A model generated the notes under the pieces. It did no database searches. It was given only the letters and a program-made list of their open reading frames with translations, and was not told the origin of the DNA. Shown in pieces: positions 54,974-63,067 of a DNA stretch of 64,000 nt (within the stretch, counting starts at the first letter, position 1; the number at the start of each line of letters is the position of its first letter). This DNA is from Devosia enhydra (GTDB taxonomy: Bacteria; Pseudomonadota; Alphaproteobacteria; Rhizobiales; Devosiaceae): contig NZ_FPKU01000001.1 of the NCBI RefSeq assembly GCF_900119845.1, positions 591,528 to 655,527 on the forward strand. The letters are read 5' to 3'. The position numbers and the translations under genes are program-made.

Positions 54974-56230
54974 ATGCTTACCGATGCGGCAATCAAGGCA
55001 CTGAAACCAAAGGATAAATTATACAAGGTCTCCGACCGTGACGGTATGTATGTCGTCGTAAACCCGTCGGGCGCCGTCGTGTTCCGCTATGACTACCGTA
55101 TGCACGGTCGACGCGAGACCTTGACCCTCGGCAGATACGGGCCGGCGGGCCTCTCTCTGGCCCGTGCGCGGGAGAAGCTGATCGACGCGCAGCGCTCAAT
55201 TCAGGAAGGGCGGTCGCCCGCCCAAGAGAAGCAGCGGGAGAAGCGCCGCATCAGGGAAGCAAAGAGCTTTGGCGAGTTTGGCGAACGCTGGCTGCAAGAG
55301 CACCGGATGGCGGAGAGCACCCGCGCGATGCGGCGCTCGATCTACGAGCGTGACATTCTGCCGACGTTCCGCAACCGCCTGCTGACGGAGATCACGCCCG
55401 AGGATCTCCGGGCTATGTGCGACAAGGTGAAGAAGCGGGGAGCGCCTGCCACGGCCGTCCATGTGCGTGACATTGTGAAGCTAGTCTTCGCTTTCGCGAA
55501 GCTGCACGGCGAGAAGGTGCCGAACCCCGCCGAAGAGGTCGGGCCGGCCTCGATCGCGACGTTCGTTCCCAAGGATCGCTCGCTCTCGCCCGCCGAAATT
55601 CGGGTGATGCTCGGCCAGCTAGAGCATGTGGCGACGCTGCCGACAATCCGGCTCGGTCTGAAGCTGATCCTGCTCACGATGGTCCGCAAGAGCGAGTTGC
55701 AGGACGCGGTGTGGGATGAGGTCGACTTCGAGAATGCGGTGTGGTCGATCCCGAAGGAGCGGATGAAGCGTTCCAAGCCGCACAACGTCTATCTGTGCGA
55801 ACAGTCGCTCGACATCCTTGTCGCGCTCAAGACCTGTGCTGGCAATTCGCGCTACCTGCTGCCCTCGCGCTACGACGCGGATGCGCCGATGTCGCGCGCG
55901 ACCTTCAACCGCGTCACCACGGCGGTCGTCGTGCAAGCCAAGAAGGCGGGCCTGCCGCTGGAACCGTTCACCGTGCATGACCTTCGCCGCACGGGCTCGA
56001 CGCTGCTCAACGAGCTGGGCTTCAACAGCGACTGGATCGAGAAATGCCTGGCGCACGAGGACGGGCGCTCTTCGCGCGGCGTCTATAACAAGGCCGAGTA
56101 TGAGCACCAGCGCCGCCACATGATGCAGGAATGGGGCAATTTGATCGACGCATGGGTCGGTGGCCAGAAGTACACCCCGACGCTCTATCCGGCTTCCATG
56201 GACCTCCTAGCCCCGGAGCCTAGCCTTTGA
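54974..56230 (+). CDS. P4-type tyrosine integrase of the integrative element
   Basis: 418 residues. N-terminal arm-binding domain (MLTDAAIKALKPKDKLYKV, GLSLARAREKLIDAQR), core-binding domain about 100-195, catalytic domain with arginine in LLTMVRKSELQDAVW, VHDLRRTGSTLL (HxLRR) and LAHEDGRSSRGVYNKAEY with His and the nucleophilic Tyr. Its place behind guaA matches integrases that target the guaA 3' end. Overlaps the convergent AlpA-like gene by 11 bp. Confidence 0.93.
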   Translation: MLTDAAIKALKPKDKLYKVSDRDGMYVVVNPSGAVVFRYDYRMHGRRETLTLGRYGPAGLSLARAREKLIDAQRSIQEGRSPAQEKQREKRRIREAKSFGEFGERWLQEHRMAESTRAMRRSIYERDILPTFRNRLLTEITPEDLRAMCDKVKKRGAPATAVHVRDIVKLVFAFAKLHGEKVPNPAEEVGPASIATFVPKDRSLSPAEIRVMLGQLEHVATLPTIRLGLKLILLTMVRKSELQDAVWDEVDFENAVWSIPKERMKRSKPHNVYLCEQSLDILVALKTCAGNSRYLLPSRYDADAPMSRATFNRVTTAVVVQAKKAGLPLEPFTVHDLRRTGSTLLNELGFNSDWIEKCLAHEDGRSSRGVYNKAEYEHQRRHMMQEWGNLIDAWVGGQKYTPTLYPASMDLLAPEPSL

Positions 56231-56492
56231 CCGGACGGGTCTTCCTGAGCGTAACGTTGGGCGCCGGCGCACGCTTGGCCGTCTTCGCCTTGGAGGCTCG
56301 GCGGCGTTCTTCAAGCCAGGCCTCGACTTCGCCGAGGTCCCACACGACGGTTCGAGAGGTCAGGTAGAAGCGCTGCGGAAACTCGCCGCGCTGCTCCATC
56401 TCGTAGATGGTCGTGTCGGCCAGGGGAACGATCTCTCGAAGCTGGTGCCTGCGGATGGTGCGTTTGTTGAGAGGCGCCGGTGTCTGGCTCAT
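56220..56492 (-). CDS. AlpA-like excisionase/regulator
   Basis: 90 residues from ATG 56492 (MSQTPAPLNKRTIRRHQLRE). Winged-helix pattern: IVPLADTTIYEMEQRGEFPQ then RFYLTSRTVVWDLGEVEAWL, typical of the AlpA/phage transcription-regulator family that activates integrase genes or acts as excisionase. The basic tail (KAKTAKRAPAPNVTLRKTRP) may add DNA affinity. The longer frame upstream is not convincing. Confidence 0.82.
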   Translation of the reverse strand: MSQTPAPLNKRTIRRHQLREIVPLADTTIYEMEQRGEFPQRFYLTSRTVVWDLGEVEAWLEERRRASKAKTAKRAPAPNVTLRKTRPVKG

Positions 56493-56801
56493 CGTCCAGC
56501 CCCACCGTCTGCGATCCTGCCATTCCATGTATTCATGCCAGACCTCCTTTAATGTGGCCGGGTCAGCGACTTGGCTGCATTCCCGGCGTCTGACGAACCA
56601 TGGCGAAGGACCGGCCGACGGTAGCGTGCCGCATTCGCGTTCGCTCGCGCACGGCACCCCAACCAACCGGGTTCGCACGATATGCAGTGATTAGGGGGCG
56701 CTAATCACCGCAGATCGTGCGGCGATTATTCTGGTGAGAGCGGAATCCGCCCGATGGGAGCGCAACGGCGTCGCCGGTACGACCCCCCGCCGGCATGGCA
56801 G
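56493..56801. other. Intergenic region with long interrupted palindrome
   Basis: 309 bp between the AlpA-like gene and DUF2274. No gene is supported. Apart from the palindrome at 56674-56721 nothing distinctive is seen; it should hold the AlpA promoter. Confidence 0.5.
56674..56721. promoter_or_regulatory. 48-bp interrupted palindrome
   Basis: Outer arms CGCACGAT/ATCGTGCG and inner arms GTGATTAG/CTAATCAC, both perfect, with a 6-base centre GGGGCG; the pieces between the arms also pair in part (GC with GC). Strong enough to form a cruciform or RNA hairpin. No T-tract follows on either strand. Possible regulator operator or relaxase-type recognition site; unproven. Confidence 0.6.
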
Positions 56802-57017
56802 TCAGCCCGTGGTGCGCCGGGCCTTGGCGAACCCTCGATCGGACGAGATGAAGCGTTCGAGCATCGGCACGATGAGCTTGGCGGGTTCGATGGGCGCACC
56901 GCCTTCGGCGAGGAGGCGGCCGTAGTCGGTGAGGTCGCGATGGAGCGCGGCGGGCAGCTCCAGCGCGATCTTCATGGGTTTGTCGTCGGCGATGGGGCCG
57001 AGCTTCAGCTTGGTCAT
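56802..57017 (-). CDS. DUF2274 protein of trb-type conjugative elements
   Basis: 71 residues starting MTKLKLGPIADDKPMKIALE. The pattern KLKLGPI.DDKPVK..LELPA.LHRDL is that of DUF2274, found directly after trbI in alpha- and betaproteobacterial integrative elements. It may act in element regulation (ribbon-helix-helix-like). Two bp from trbI. Confidence 0.85.
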   Translation of the reverse strand: MTKLKLGPIADDKPMKIALELPAALHRDLTDYGRLLAEGGAPIEPAKLIVPMLERFISSDRGFAKARRTTG

Positions 57018-57019
57018 GG

Positions 57020-58165
57020 TCAGCTCCTATAGGGTTCGAGTACCAAATCCTTGGTGACGATGACACGGACCGGGAAGCCGGGCCGGATGGTCAGCGTCGG
57101 CGGGACCTGCAACTGACGCTGGACGATCTGCTGACCGGCCTGATTGATGGTGTCCTGCGCGCCGTCGCGGATGGCGCGGATCAGGCGGTCGTTATCGTCG
57201 GTGGCGAGTTCCGCGCCGACGCCGAGCAGCGTCGAGAGCGCGGCAGCCTTGGCGAGATCCCACCAGTTATAATCGACGCCATCCTCCAGTCCGGCATAGC
57301 CTTGCGTGTCGGCGCCCGGCTGGCGCTCGAGAACGAAAGAGCGGCCATTCGGCATAATGAGGCGGTTCCAGACGAGCAGCACGCGGCGCTGCCCGAACTG
57401 GACGCTGTTGTCATACTGGCCGATGAGCCGCGTTCCCTGCGGCACGAGCAGGGTGCTGCCTGTTGGGCTGTCATAGATGTTCTCCGTGACCTGCGCGGTG
57501 ATCTGGCCGGGAAGATCGGAACGGATACCGGTGATGAGCGCGGCTGAGATGACGGCTCCGGCTTGCAGGACGAAGGGCGATGCCGGCGGCGTGACGCGAT
57601 CCGGCGTCACGGTGCGCCGATCGACCGCCGCATTGAGGAAAGCAAGTTGCCGGTCCTGGGCGCTCGGTTGCCCTGTGGCGGCGCTGCCGGGGTCAAACCC
57701 CGCAAGGCCGGGCGTGGCTCCCGGCATCGCGGCGGCCGTCGAGCCCTGCCGCGACTGGAAGAAGACGGTGCTGAGGCGCGCGGCTTCCTCCTCGGCGCGG
57801 CGGTGTTGCTCGGCCTCGTCGACGCCCGGCGTCGGAACGACAGGCGGCACGACGGGCTGACCGGCGTTCTGGGCGGACAAGATGGGGCCGCCGAGATCGC
57901 CCGGCAGGGCCGGGCCGAGGATCGGACCAATATAGTCGCGTGGTAGCCCGGCGAGACCGTCGGCGGTCTGCCGGTTGGCGGTGGAATAGAGTTCTTCCCC
58001 GCCATCGCCCGGCCCGCGTGTCTGGAGCGCATAGATGAGCGCCCCGCCGATGCCGACCATGGCGACGGCGGCAACGCCGGCGAGTATCTTGCGCGATAGG
58101 CGGGTGACCCGGGGCGCTTCGGCGCGCAGGCGCATGGGGGTGGCGCTGGTTTCGGTATCGCTCAT
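57020..58165 (-). CDS. trbI: Conjugative transfer protein TrbI (VirB10-like)
   Basis: 381 residues. Cytoplasmic start, one membrane span (ILAGVAAVAMVGIGGALIYA, about 28-47), a proline-rich region, then the VirB10/TrbI beta-barrel domain with LQAGAVISAALITGIRSDLP, GTRLIGQYDNSVQFGQRR and RLIMPNGRSFVLERQPG. It links inner and outer membrane rings of the type IV secretion channel. ATGA overlap with trbG. Confidence 0.94.
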   Translation of the reverse strand: MSDTETSATPMRLRAEAPRVTRLSRKILAGVAAVAMVGIGGALIYALQTRGPGDGGEELYSTANRQTADGLAGLPRDYIGPILGPALPGDLGGPILSAQNAGQPVVPPVVPTPGVDEAEQHRRAEEEAARLSTVFFQSRQGSTAAAMPGATPGLAGFDPGSAATGQPSAQDRQLAFLNAAVDRRTVTPDRVTPPASPFVLQAGAVISAALITGIRSDLPGQITAQVTENIYDSPTGSTLLVPQGTRLIGQYDNSVQFGQRRVLLVWNRLIMPNGRSFVLERQPGADTQGYAGLEDGVDYNWWDLAKAAALSTLLGVGAELATDDNDRLIRAIRDGAQDTINQAGQQIVQRQLQVPPTLTIRPGFPVRVIVTKDLVLEPYRS

Positions 58166-59121
58166 GACTGCGGCCTCCCGTCGGTGCGGACGATTCTGAC
58201 GGTCTGCTGGCGGTCGCCGCTACCAAGGCGCAGCTCGGCCGCGCCGAACAGGCGATCGACGATCAGGATGTGTTGATAGACGCGGGTATTGGCGATCTGG
58301 GCTTCACCCTCGGGGCCGATAACGACGATCGGCGGCATTTCGCCCTGCACGATGCCGCGCGGGAATTCGACATACACACGGCGGCCATCGTCATAGACGG
58401 CGACGGGCTTCCATGGCGGATTGCTGGAGCCGGTCAGGCCATAGCGATAATTGCGCGCGGCCATGGCCGGAATGACCGGCGTTGCCGGAACGGCCTGCCG
58501 CCCGCCGCCTGCCGGCTGCGGATAAGACCAGGACACGGCCGGCATGTAGGGCTTCTCGCCGGAACGCAGCTCGACCATGTAGGTGCGCCGGTCGGTGGTG
58601 ATGACGAGATTGGTTGTGATGTCGGCGCGCGTCGGTTTTACCAGCACATGGACACGGCGGGCGACGCCGGAGCCGGATTCCGTGTCGCCGATCATCCAGC
58701 GGGCGGTATCGCCGGCAGCGATCGGTCCCGCGCCGGTCAGGCTTTCGCCGGGTTCGAGCGCGATATTGGTGATTTGGCCGGGCGCGGCATAGACCTGATA
58801 GAGCGCGCCTTCCGACCACGGATAGACCTGAATGGCGTTGAAGTAGCCTTCGCGGCGCGGCTGCACACGCGCTGCGGCGTTGGCATTCTCGACACGGCCG
58901 GTCGCCGTGCTGGCGGCCTGACCGCGGCGTGCGACCGTCCAGGCTGGAGGCACATGCAGCGGTTTCAGCCGCTCGTCCGTCACGGCTGCGGGAATGGCCG
59001 GAAGCGGCGGGACGCTATTGTCGTAGCTGATCTGCGGCGGCTTGGTGGAGGCGCAGCCGGCGAGCATGGTCGCCGATAACAACAGCGCGGGAACGGCAGA
59101 TGTGCGAATACTCCGGTTCAT
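58162..59121 (-). CDS. trbG: Conjugative transfer protein TrbG (VirB9-like)
   Basis: 319 residues. Signal peptide with lipobox (LLLSATMLAGCAST), then VirB9 features: FNAIQVYPWSEGALYQVYA, NIALEPGESLTGAGPIAAGD, TDRRTYMVELRSGEKPYMP. An outer-membrane-side component of the channel. Start overlaps trbF stop as ATGA. Confidence 0.94.
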   Translation of the reverse strand: MNRSIRTSAVPALLLSATMLAGCASTKPPQISYDNSVPPLPAIPAAVTDERLKPLHVPPAWTVARRGQAASTATGRVENANAAARVQPRREGYFNAIQVYPWSEGALYQVYAAPGQITNIALEPGESLTGAGPIAAGDTARWMIGDTESGSGVARRVHVLVKPTRADITTNLVITTDRRTYMVELRSGEKPYMPAVSWSYPQPAGGGRQAVPATPVIPAMAARNYRYGLTGSSNPPWKPVAVYDDGRRVYVEFPRGIVQGEMPPIVVIGPEGEAQIANTRVYQHILIVDRLFGAAELRLGSGDRQQTVRIVRTDGRPQS

Positions 59122-59807
59122 TGGCCCATCTCCCGCGACCAGTTGATGGCGTTGACATAGATGCCGAGCGGATTGGCTTTTAGCCTATCGGCGTCTCGGG
59201 GTGGCTGGAGGCCGATAGTGAGGATCGCGGTCCAGCGCTCCGTGCCGGAGAGCTGGCCGTTCTCGAAGTGCCGCTCCGTCCAGGCGACACGGAAGCTGTC
59301 CGGCGAAGCGCGAATGACGCTGGAAACGTCCACCGCGATCTGCTGCTTGCCGACCTTGGTGAACGGGTCGTTGGTGCGGGCGTAGTCGTTGAGCGCGCCC
59401 GCACTGCGGTCGGTCGTCCACTCATAGGCGCGAAGCCAGTTCTGGCGCACAATGATGGGATCGGCCGGGATCGAGCGGACCTGTTCGATGAAGCGGGCGA
59501 GATGCCATGCGATCTGCGGATCGGTCGGCCGATAGTCGGCAGTCGCCGGCGCGACGGTCTGGGCCTGGCCGAGCTTGTCGACCTGCACCACCCAGGGAAC
59601 AACGGTCCCTTGCACCGACTGCCAGACGAGCGCGGCGGCAAAACCGCCAGAGAGAACCAGCGAGCCGAAGGCCATGTATCGCCAGTTCTTAGCCTGTACA
59701 CGGGCTGATCCGATGCGCTCATCCCAGACCTGCGCGGCTTTCTGATAGGGCGTCTCGGGTTGCGGGGTTTTGCAGTAATGCGTGGCGGGTCGTCGAAACA
59801 GGTTCAT
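59118..59807 (-). CDS. trbF: Conjugative transfer protein TrbF (VirB8-like)
   Basis: 229 residues. Short cytoplasmic part (NPYQKAAQ-type start, here TPYQKAAQVWDERIGSAR), one span (MAFGSLVLSGGFAAALVW), periplasmic NTF2-like domain with LARFIEQVRSIPADPIIVRQ and WTERHFENGQLSGTERW. Inner-membrane scaffold of the channel. Confidence 0.94.
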   Translation of the reverse strand: MNLFRRPATHYCKTPQPETPYQKAAQVWDERIGSARVQAKNWRYMAFGSLVLSGGFAAALVWQSVQGTVVPWVVQVDKLGQAQTVAPATADYRPTDPQIAWHLARFIEQVRSIPADPIIVRQNWLRAYEWTTDRSAGALNDYARTNDPFTKVGKQQIAVDVSSVIRASPDSFRVAWTERHFENGQLSGTERWTAILTIGLQPPRDADRLKANPLGIYVNAINWSREMGQ

Positions 59808-61159
59808 GAGCGTTCACTTTCAGAGAGGTTGACGGAAGAGCCGGAGCCGTGGCTGTCGCCGGAGCGGACGGCGTGGGTCGTGGTCTGGACGCCGTGCGAA
59901 AGGCGCTGAGAGCGCTGCATTCGCTTCGCCCAATCGGGCTGGCCCTTGGCGGTATGGGTGGCGGAAGCGGCGTCGGCTGCGGCATCGGCCGAACCGCCGA
60001 ATGTCCCCATGGTCGAAGAGCCGCCCGTGACGCTGAAGCCGCTTTTCACGCCATCGGAGAAGCTGGACTTGACGCTGGCCGAGGCGCGGCGCCGCGGCGA
60101 CATGGCGCCGGAGCCTGCCGAGCGTCCGACGCCGCCAAGACCGGATGCGGCACCCGCCGCACCGGACTGGCCAAGCGAACCAAGGCTGAAGGCCGCGGAT
60201 GCCTCACCGGCGGCTGTCGCACCGCCGCGCACGGCTGCGGCTCCACCTGACAGCATGGCGGCTCCACCGCGCGCAGCGAGCATCGCGCCGCCGCCCACGG
60301 CCATGGTCGCGCCGGCGGCGGCGAGACCCGTGCCAACGGCAGCCCCCGCGCCAAGCTGCGGACCGCCGCTGACCAGGCCGGAAGCGATACCGGGACCGAA
60401 GATGCCGAGGCCAAGGAGAGACAGGGCGGCGAGCACGACAGCCATGGCGTCGTCGATGCTCGGTGTCTGTCCGCCGAAGCCTTGGGTGAACTGGCTGAAC
60501 AGGGTCGAGCCGATGCCGATGATGACGGCGAGCACGAGAACCTTGATGCCGCTGGAGATGACGTTGCCAAGGACGCGCTCGGCCATGAACGCGGTCTTGC
60601 CGAAGAGACCGAACGGAATAAGGACGAAGCCGGCGAGCGTTGTCAGCTTGAATTCGATTAAGGTGACGAAGAGCTGGATGGCCAGAATGAAGAAGGCGAG
60701 GATGACCAGCGCCCAGGCGAAGAGCAGGCACGCGATCTGGATGAAGTTTTCAAAGAATGCGACCCAGCCCATCAGATCGGAAATGGATTCGAGCAGCGGC
60801 CGGGCGGCATCGAGGCCGGTCTGCGCGACCGTGCCGGGGCGCATCAGGTCGGCGGTCGAGAAGCCGGTGCCCGACGCTTTGAGGCCAAGCCCGGCGAAGC
60901 TGTCGAAGACGATCTTCGCGAGGTTGTTCCAGTTGGAAATCAGGTAGGCAAAGGCCCCGACGAACAGCGTCTTCTTGACGAGGCGTGCGATGATGTCGTC
61001 ATCGGCGCCCCAGGACCAGACCAGCGCAGCCAGCGTGACATCGATGACGATGAGCGTGGTAGCGATAAAAGTGACCTCGCCGCCGAGCAGCCCGAATCCG
61101 CTGTCGATGTAACGGGTGAAGGTGCCGAGAAATGTGTCGATGACTCCGCTGCCGCCCAT
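59804..61159 (-). CDS. trbL: Conjugative transfer protein TrbL (VirB6-like)
   Basis: 451 residues, five or more membrane spans in the first 300 (ATTLIVIDVTLAALVWSWGA, ALVILAFFILAIQLFVTLIE, VLIPFGLFGKTAFMAERVLG and others) and a Gly/Ala/Ser-rich C-terminal tail with low complexity. Part of the inner-membrane pore. GTIDTF-type start: MGGSGVIDTFLGTFTRYID. Confidence 0.93.
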   Translation of the reverse strand: MGGSGVIDTFLGTFTRYIDSGFGLLGGEVTFIATTLIVIDVTLAALVWSWGADDDIIARLVKKTLFVGAFAYLISNWNNLAKIVFDSFAGLGLKASGTGFSTADLMRPGTVAQTGLDAARPLLESISDLMGWVAFFENFIQIACLLFAWALVILAFFILAIQLFVTLIEFKLTTLAGFVLIPFGLFGKTAFMAERVLGNVISSGIKVLVLAVIIGIGSTLFSQFTQGFGGQTPSIDDAMAVVLAALSLLGLGIFGPGIASGLVSGGPQLGAGAAVGTGLAAAGATMAVGGGAMLAARGGAAMLSGGAAAVRGGATAAGEASAAFSLGSLGQSGAAGAASGLGGVGRSAGSGAMSPRRRASASVKSSFSDGVKSGFSVTGGSSTMGTFGGSADAAADAASATHTAKGQPDWAKRMQRSQRLSHGVQTTTHAVRSGDSHGSGSSVNLSESERS

Positions 61160-61162
61160 GCA

Positions 61163-61450
61163 TCACCGCCTTTCGATTTGCGCGGGCGATGCCGGAGCCG
61201 GCGTGCGCCCAAGGAAGCGGTTGCGGGTCTCCGCCCAGACGCGCAAGCATTCAGGGTCATCCGCGGCCTTCTGGCCGAGCTGCTGGCAGCGGCGCTGGCC
61301 TTCGCGCAGCGGATCGGAAGTAGGTTGGAGAATGCGCACCGGCGAAGATGCCGGCGCGTCCTCTTTGCGGGTCAGCTCGATCATCGTCGCCATGACGGCG
61401 ACGGCGACGAACACAATAGCGCCGAGGCGGGCCAGCATCTTGCCGTCCAT
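61163..61450 (-). CDS. TrbK-alt entry-exclusion-type protein
   Basis: 95 residues from ATG 61450 with AAGGAG in front (MDGKMLARLGAIVFVAVAVM). One N-terminal span, then the typical (R)CQQLGQKAADDPECLRVWAE segment with two cysteines and NRFLG at the end. TrbK-type proteins lower redundant conjugation. Because of a frameshift in trbJ the trbJ frame now runs into this gene, but the separate start is intact. Confidence 0.85.
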   Translation of the reverse strand: MDGKMLARLGAIVFVAVAVMATMIELTRKEDAPASSPVRILQPTSDPLREGQRRCQQLGQKAADDPECLRVWAETRNRFLGRTPAPASPAQIERR

Positions 61451-61470
61451 GGGAATGCTCCTTCTGGCGG

Positions 61471-62197
61471 TTACTTGCCTGTGTTGAACATCTGCGCGTT
61501 GCCCGGCTGGTAGCCCGCGCCTGGCGTCAGAAAGCGGCGGCGCTGTTCGCCGGCCCTGTTCGGCGGCGGCGGCCCGTTCGGCCTCCGTGAGTGCGCTGGC
61601 ACGGCCATTCGAGGCGAGCAGCGCCACGAGATCCGAAAGCTGCTGCGACTGGAGCGCGAGAAGCTGGTTGCCCGCCTGCGCCGCTTGCAAAGCGCCGGTC
61701 GCGTCCTGGCTCTGGTCGATCAGCGCCGACATCTGCGCGCGGTTGCTGTCGATGTTGCCGACAGCACCGGCCTGCACGCGCATGGCATCCTGTAGGCCGC
61801 CGACGGTGTTTTGCCAGCGCGAGCGCGCATTGACGACGAGCTGCTGGTCGGTGGCCGACATCGAGACGTTGCCGTACTGGCTCTGGAACGCCTGGTCGAT
61901 CTTCTGGACGTCGAAGGCGATGTTCTGCGCTTGGCCGAGAAGCTGCTGGGTCTTCTGGACGTTCTGCTGCAAGGTCTGGAGGGCAGAGAACGGCAGGCTG
62001 GCGAGGTTCTTGGCCTGATTGATAAGCATCTGCGCTTCATTCTGAAGCGAGGTGATCTGATGGGTGATCTGCTCCAGCGTGCGCGCTGCCGTCAGGACGT
62101 TCTGTGCATAGTTCGTCGGGTCATAGACGATGCGCCAAGCATTGGCCGGCGTCGCCATCATCGGCGAGAAGGTCACCGGTGCCGCGGCGAGCACGGT
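61471..62197 (-). pseudogene. trbJ: trbJ, disrupted by IS21 insertion and a one-base frameshift
   Basis: TrbJ (VirB5-like minor pilus protein) is clear from WRIVYDPTNYAQNVLTAART and ITSLQNEAQMLINQAKNLAS. The 5' end is missing: the IS21 terminus at 62198 lies inside the signal peptide (TVLAAAPVTFSPMMATPANA remains). A second fault is an extra base in the CCC run at 61554-61556: without it the frame would end RRRFLTPGAGYQPGNAQMFN and stop at 61471; with it the frame runs on into trbK-alt. About 244 codons remain of a usual 240-260. A TTG at 62203 offers a start for a protein without a proper signal peptide. Confidence 0.85.
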
Positions 62198-62338
62198 TGT
62201 CAAACGGCGCGCAATATTGCCCCCCGATCGGCGTCCAATCTTGACCCCTTGATGAGCTGATACGGTGAGGAGGCGGCGCGGCGAAGCTGGTCGGGTTTGC
62301 GCAGCCGCGCCGGCTCCGGGTCGCTGGCGGCGCGTGGC

Positions 62339-63067
62339 TCAGAGCCTGTTCTTGAAGCGCCAGCTCTCGTTGCCGGTCTCGACGATGTCGCAGTGGTGGG
62401 TCAGCCGGTCGAGGAGCGCGGTGGTCATCTTGGCGTCGCCGAAGACGGAGGGCCATTCGCCGAAGGCGAGGTTCGTAGTGACGATGACGGAGCTCTGTTC
62501 GTAGAGCCTGCTGATCAGGTGGAACAGCAACTGGCCGCCGGACTGGGCGAAGGGCAGATAGCCGAGTTCGTCGAGGACGATGAAGTCCATCCGCGAGAGA
62601 TAGTCGGCCATGCGACCCTGCCTGCCGGCGCGTGCCTCGGCCTCGAGCTTGTTGACGAGATCGACGACGTTGAAGAAGCGCCCCCGCGCGCCGGCACGGA
62701 TGCAGGCGCGGGCGATCGCGATGGCGAGATGGGTCTTGCCGGTCCCCGTGCCGCCGACGAGGACGACATTGCGCTGATGGGCGATGAAGTTGCCGCCGGA
62801 CAGGTCGCGGACGAGCGTCTCGTTGAGCGGCGTGCCGTCGAAGACGAAGTCGCCGACGTCCTTGGCGAGCGGCAGCTTGGCGATGGTGATCTGGTACTTG
62901 ATCGATCGCGCCTGCTTCTCGGCGATCTCGGCTGAGAGCAGATCGCCGACGATGCGCTGGGGTTCGTGCTGGCGCTTCACCGCCGTGGTGATGATCTCGT
63001 CGAAGGCGGTCTTCATGCCATAGAGCTTGAGCTCGCCCATTGTGGCGAGAATCTCCGAGCGTTCCAT
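62339..63067 (-). CDS. istB: IS21 helper ATPase IstB
   Basis: 242 residues from ATG 63067 ([19 protein letters not shown]). AAA+ features: Walker [19 protein letters not shown], Walker [15 protein letters not shown], sensor region [20 protein letters not shown]. It assists target capture by IstA. The start overlaps the istA stop as TGATG. Confidence 0.95.
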   Translation of the reverse strand: MERSEILATMGELKLYGMKTAFDEIITTAVKRQHEPQRIVGDLLSAEIAEKQARSIKYQITIAKLPLAKDVGDFVFDGTPLNETLVRDLSGGNFIAHQRNVVLVGGTGTGKTHLAIAIARACIRAGARGRFFNVVDLVNKLEAEARAGRQGRMADYLSRMDFIVLDELGYLPFAQSGGQLLFHLISRLYEQSSVIVTTNLAFGEWPSVFGDAKMTTALLDRLTHHCDIVETGNESWRFKNRL

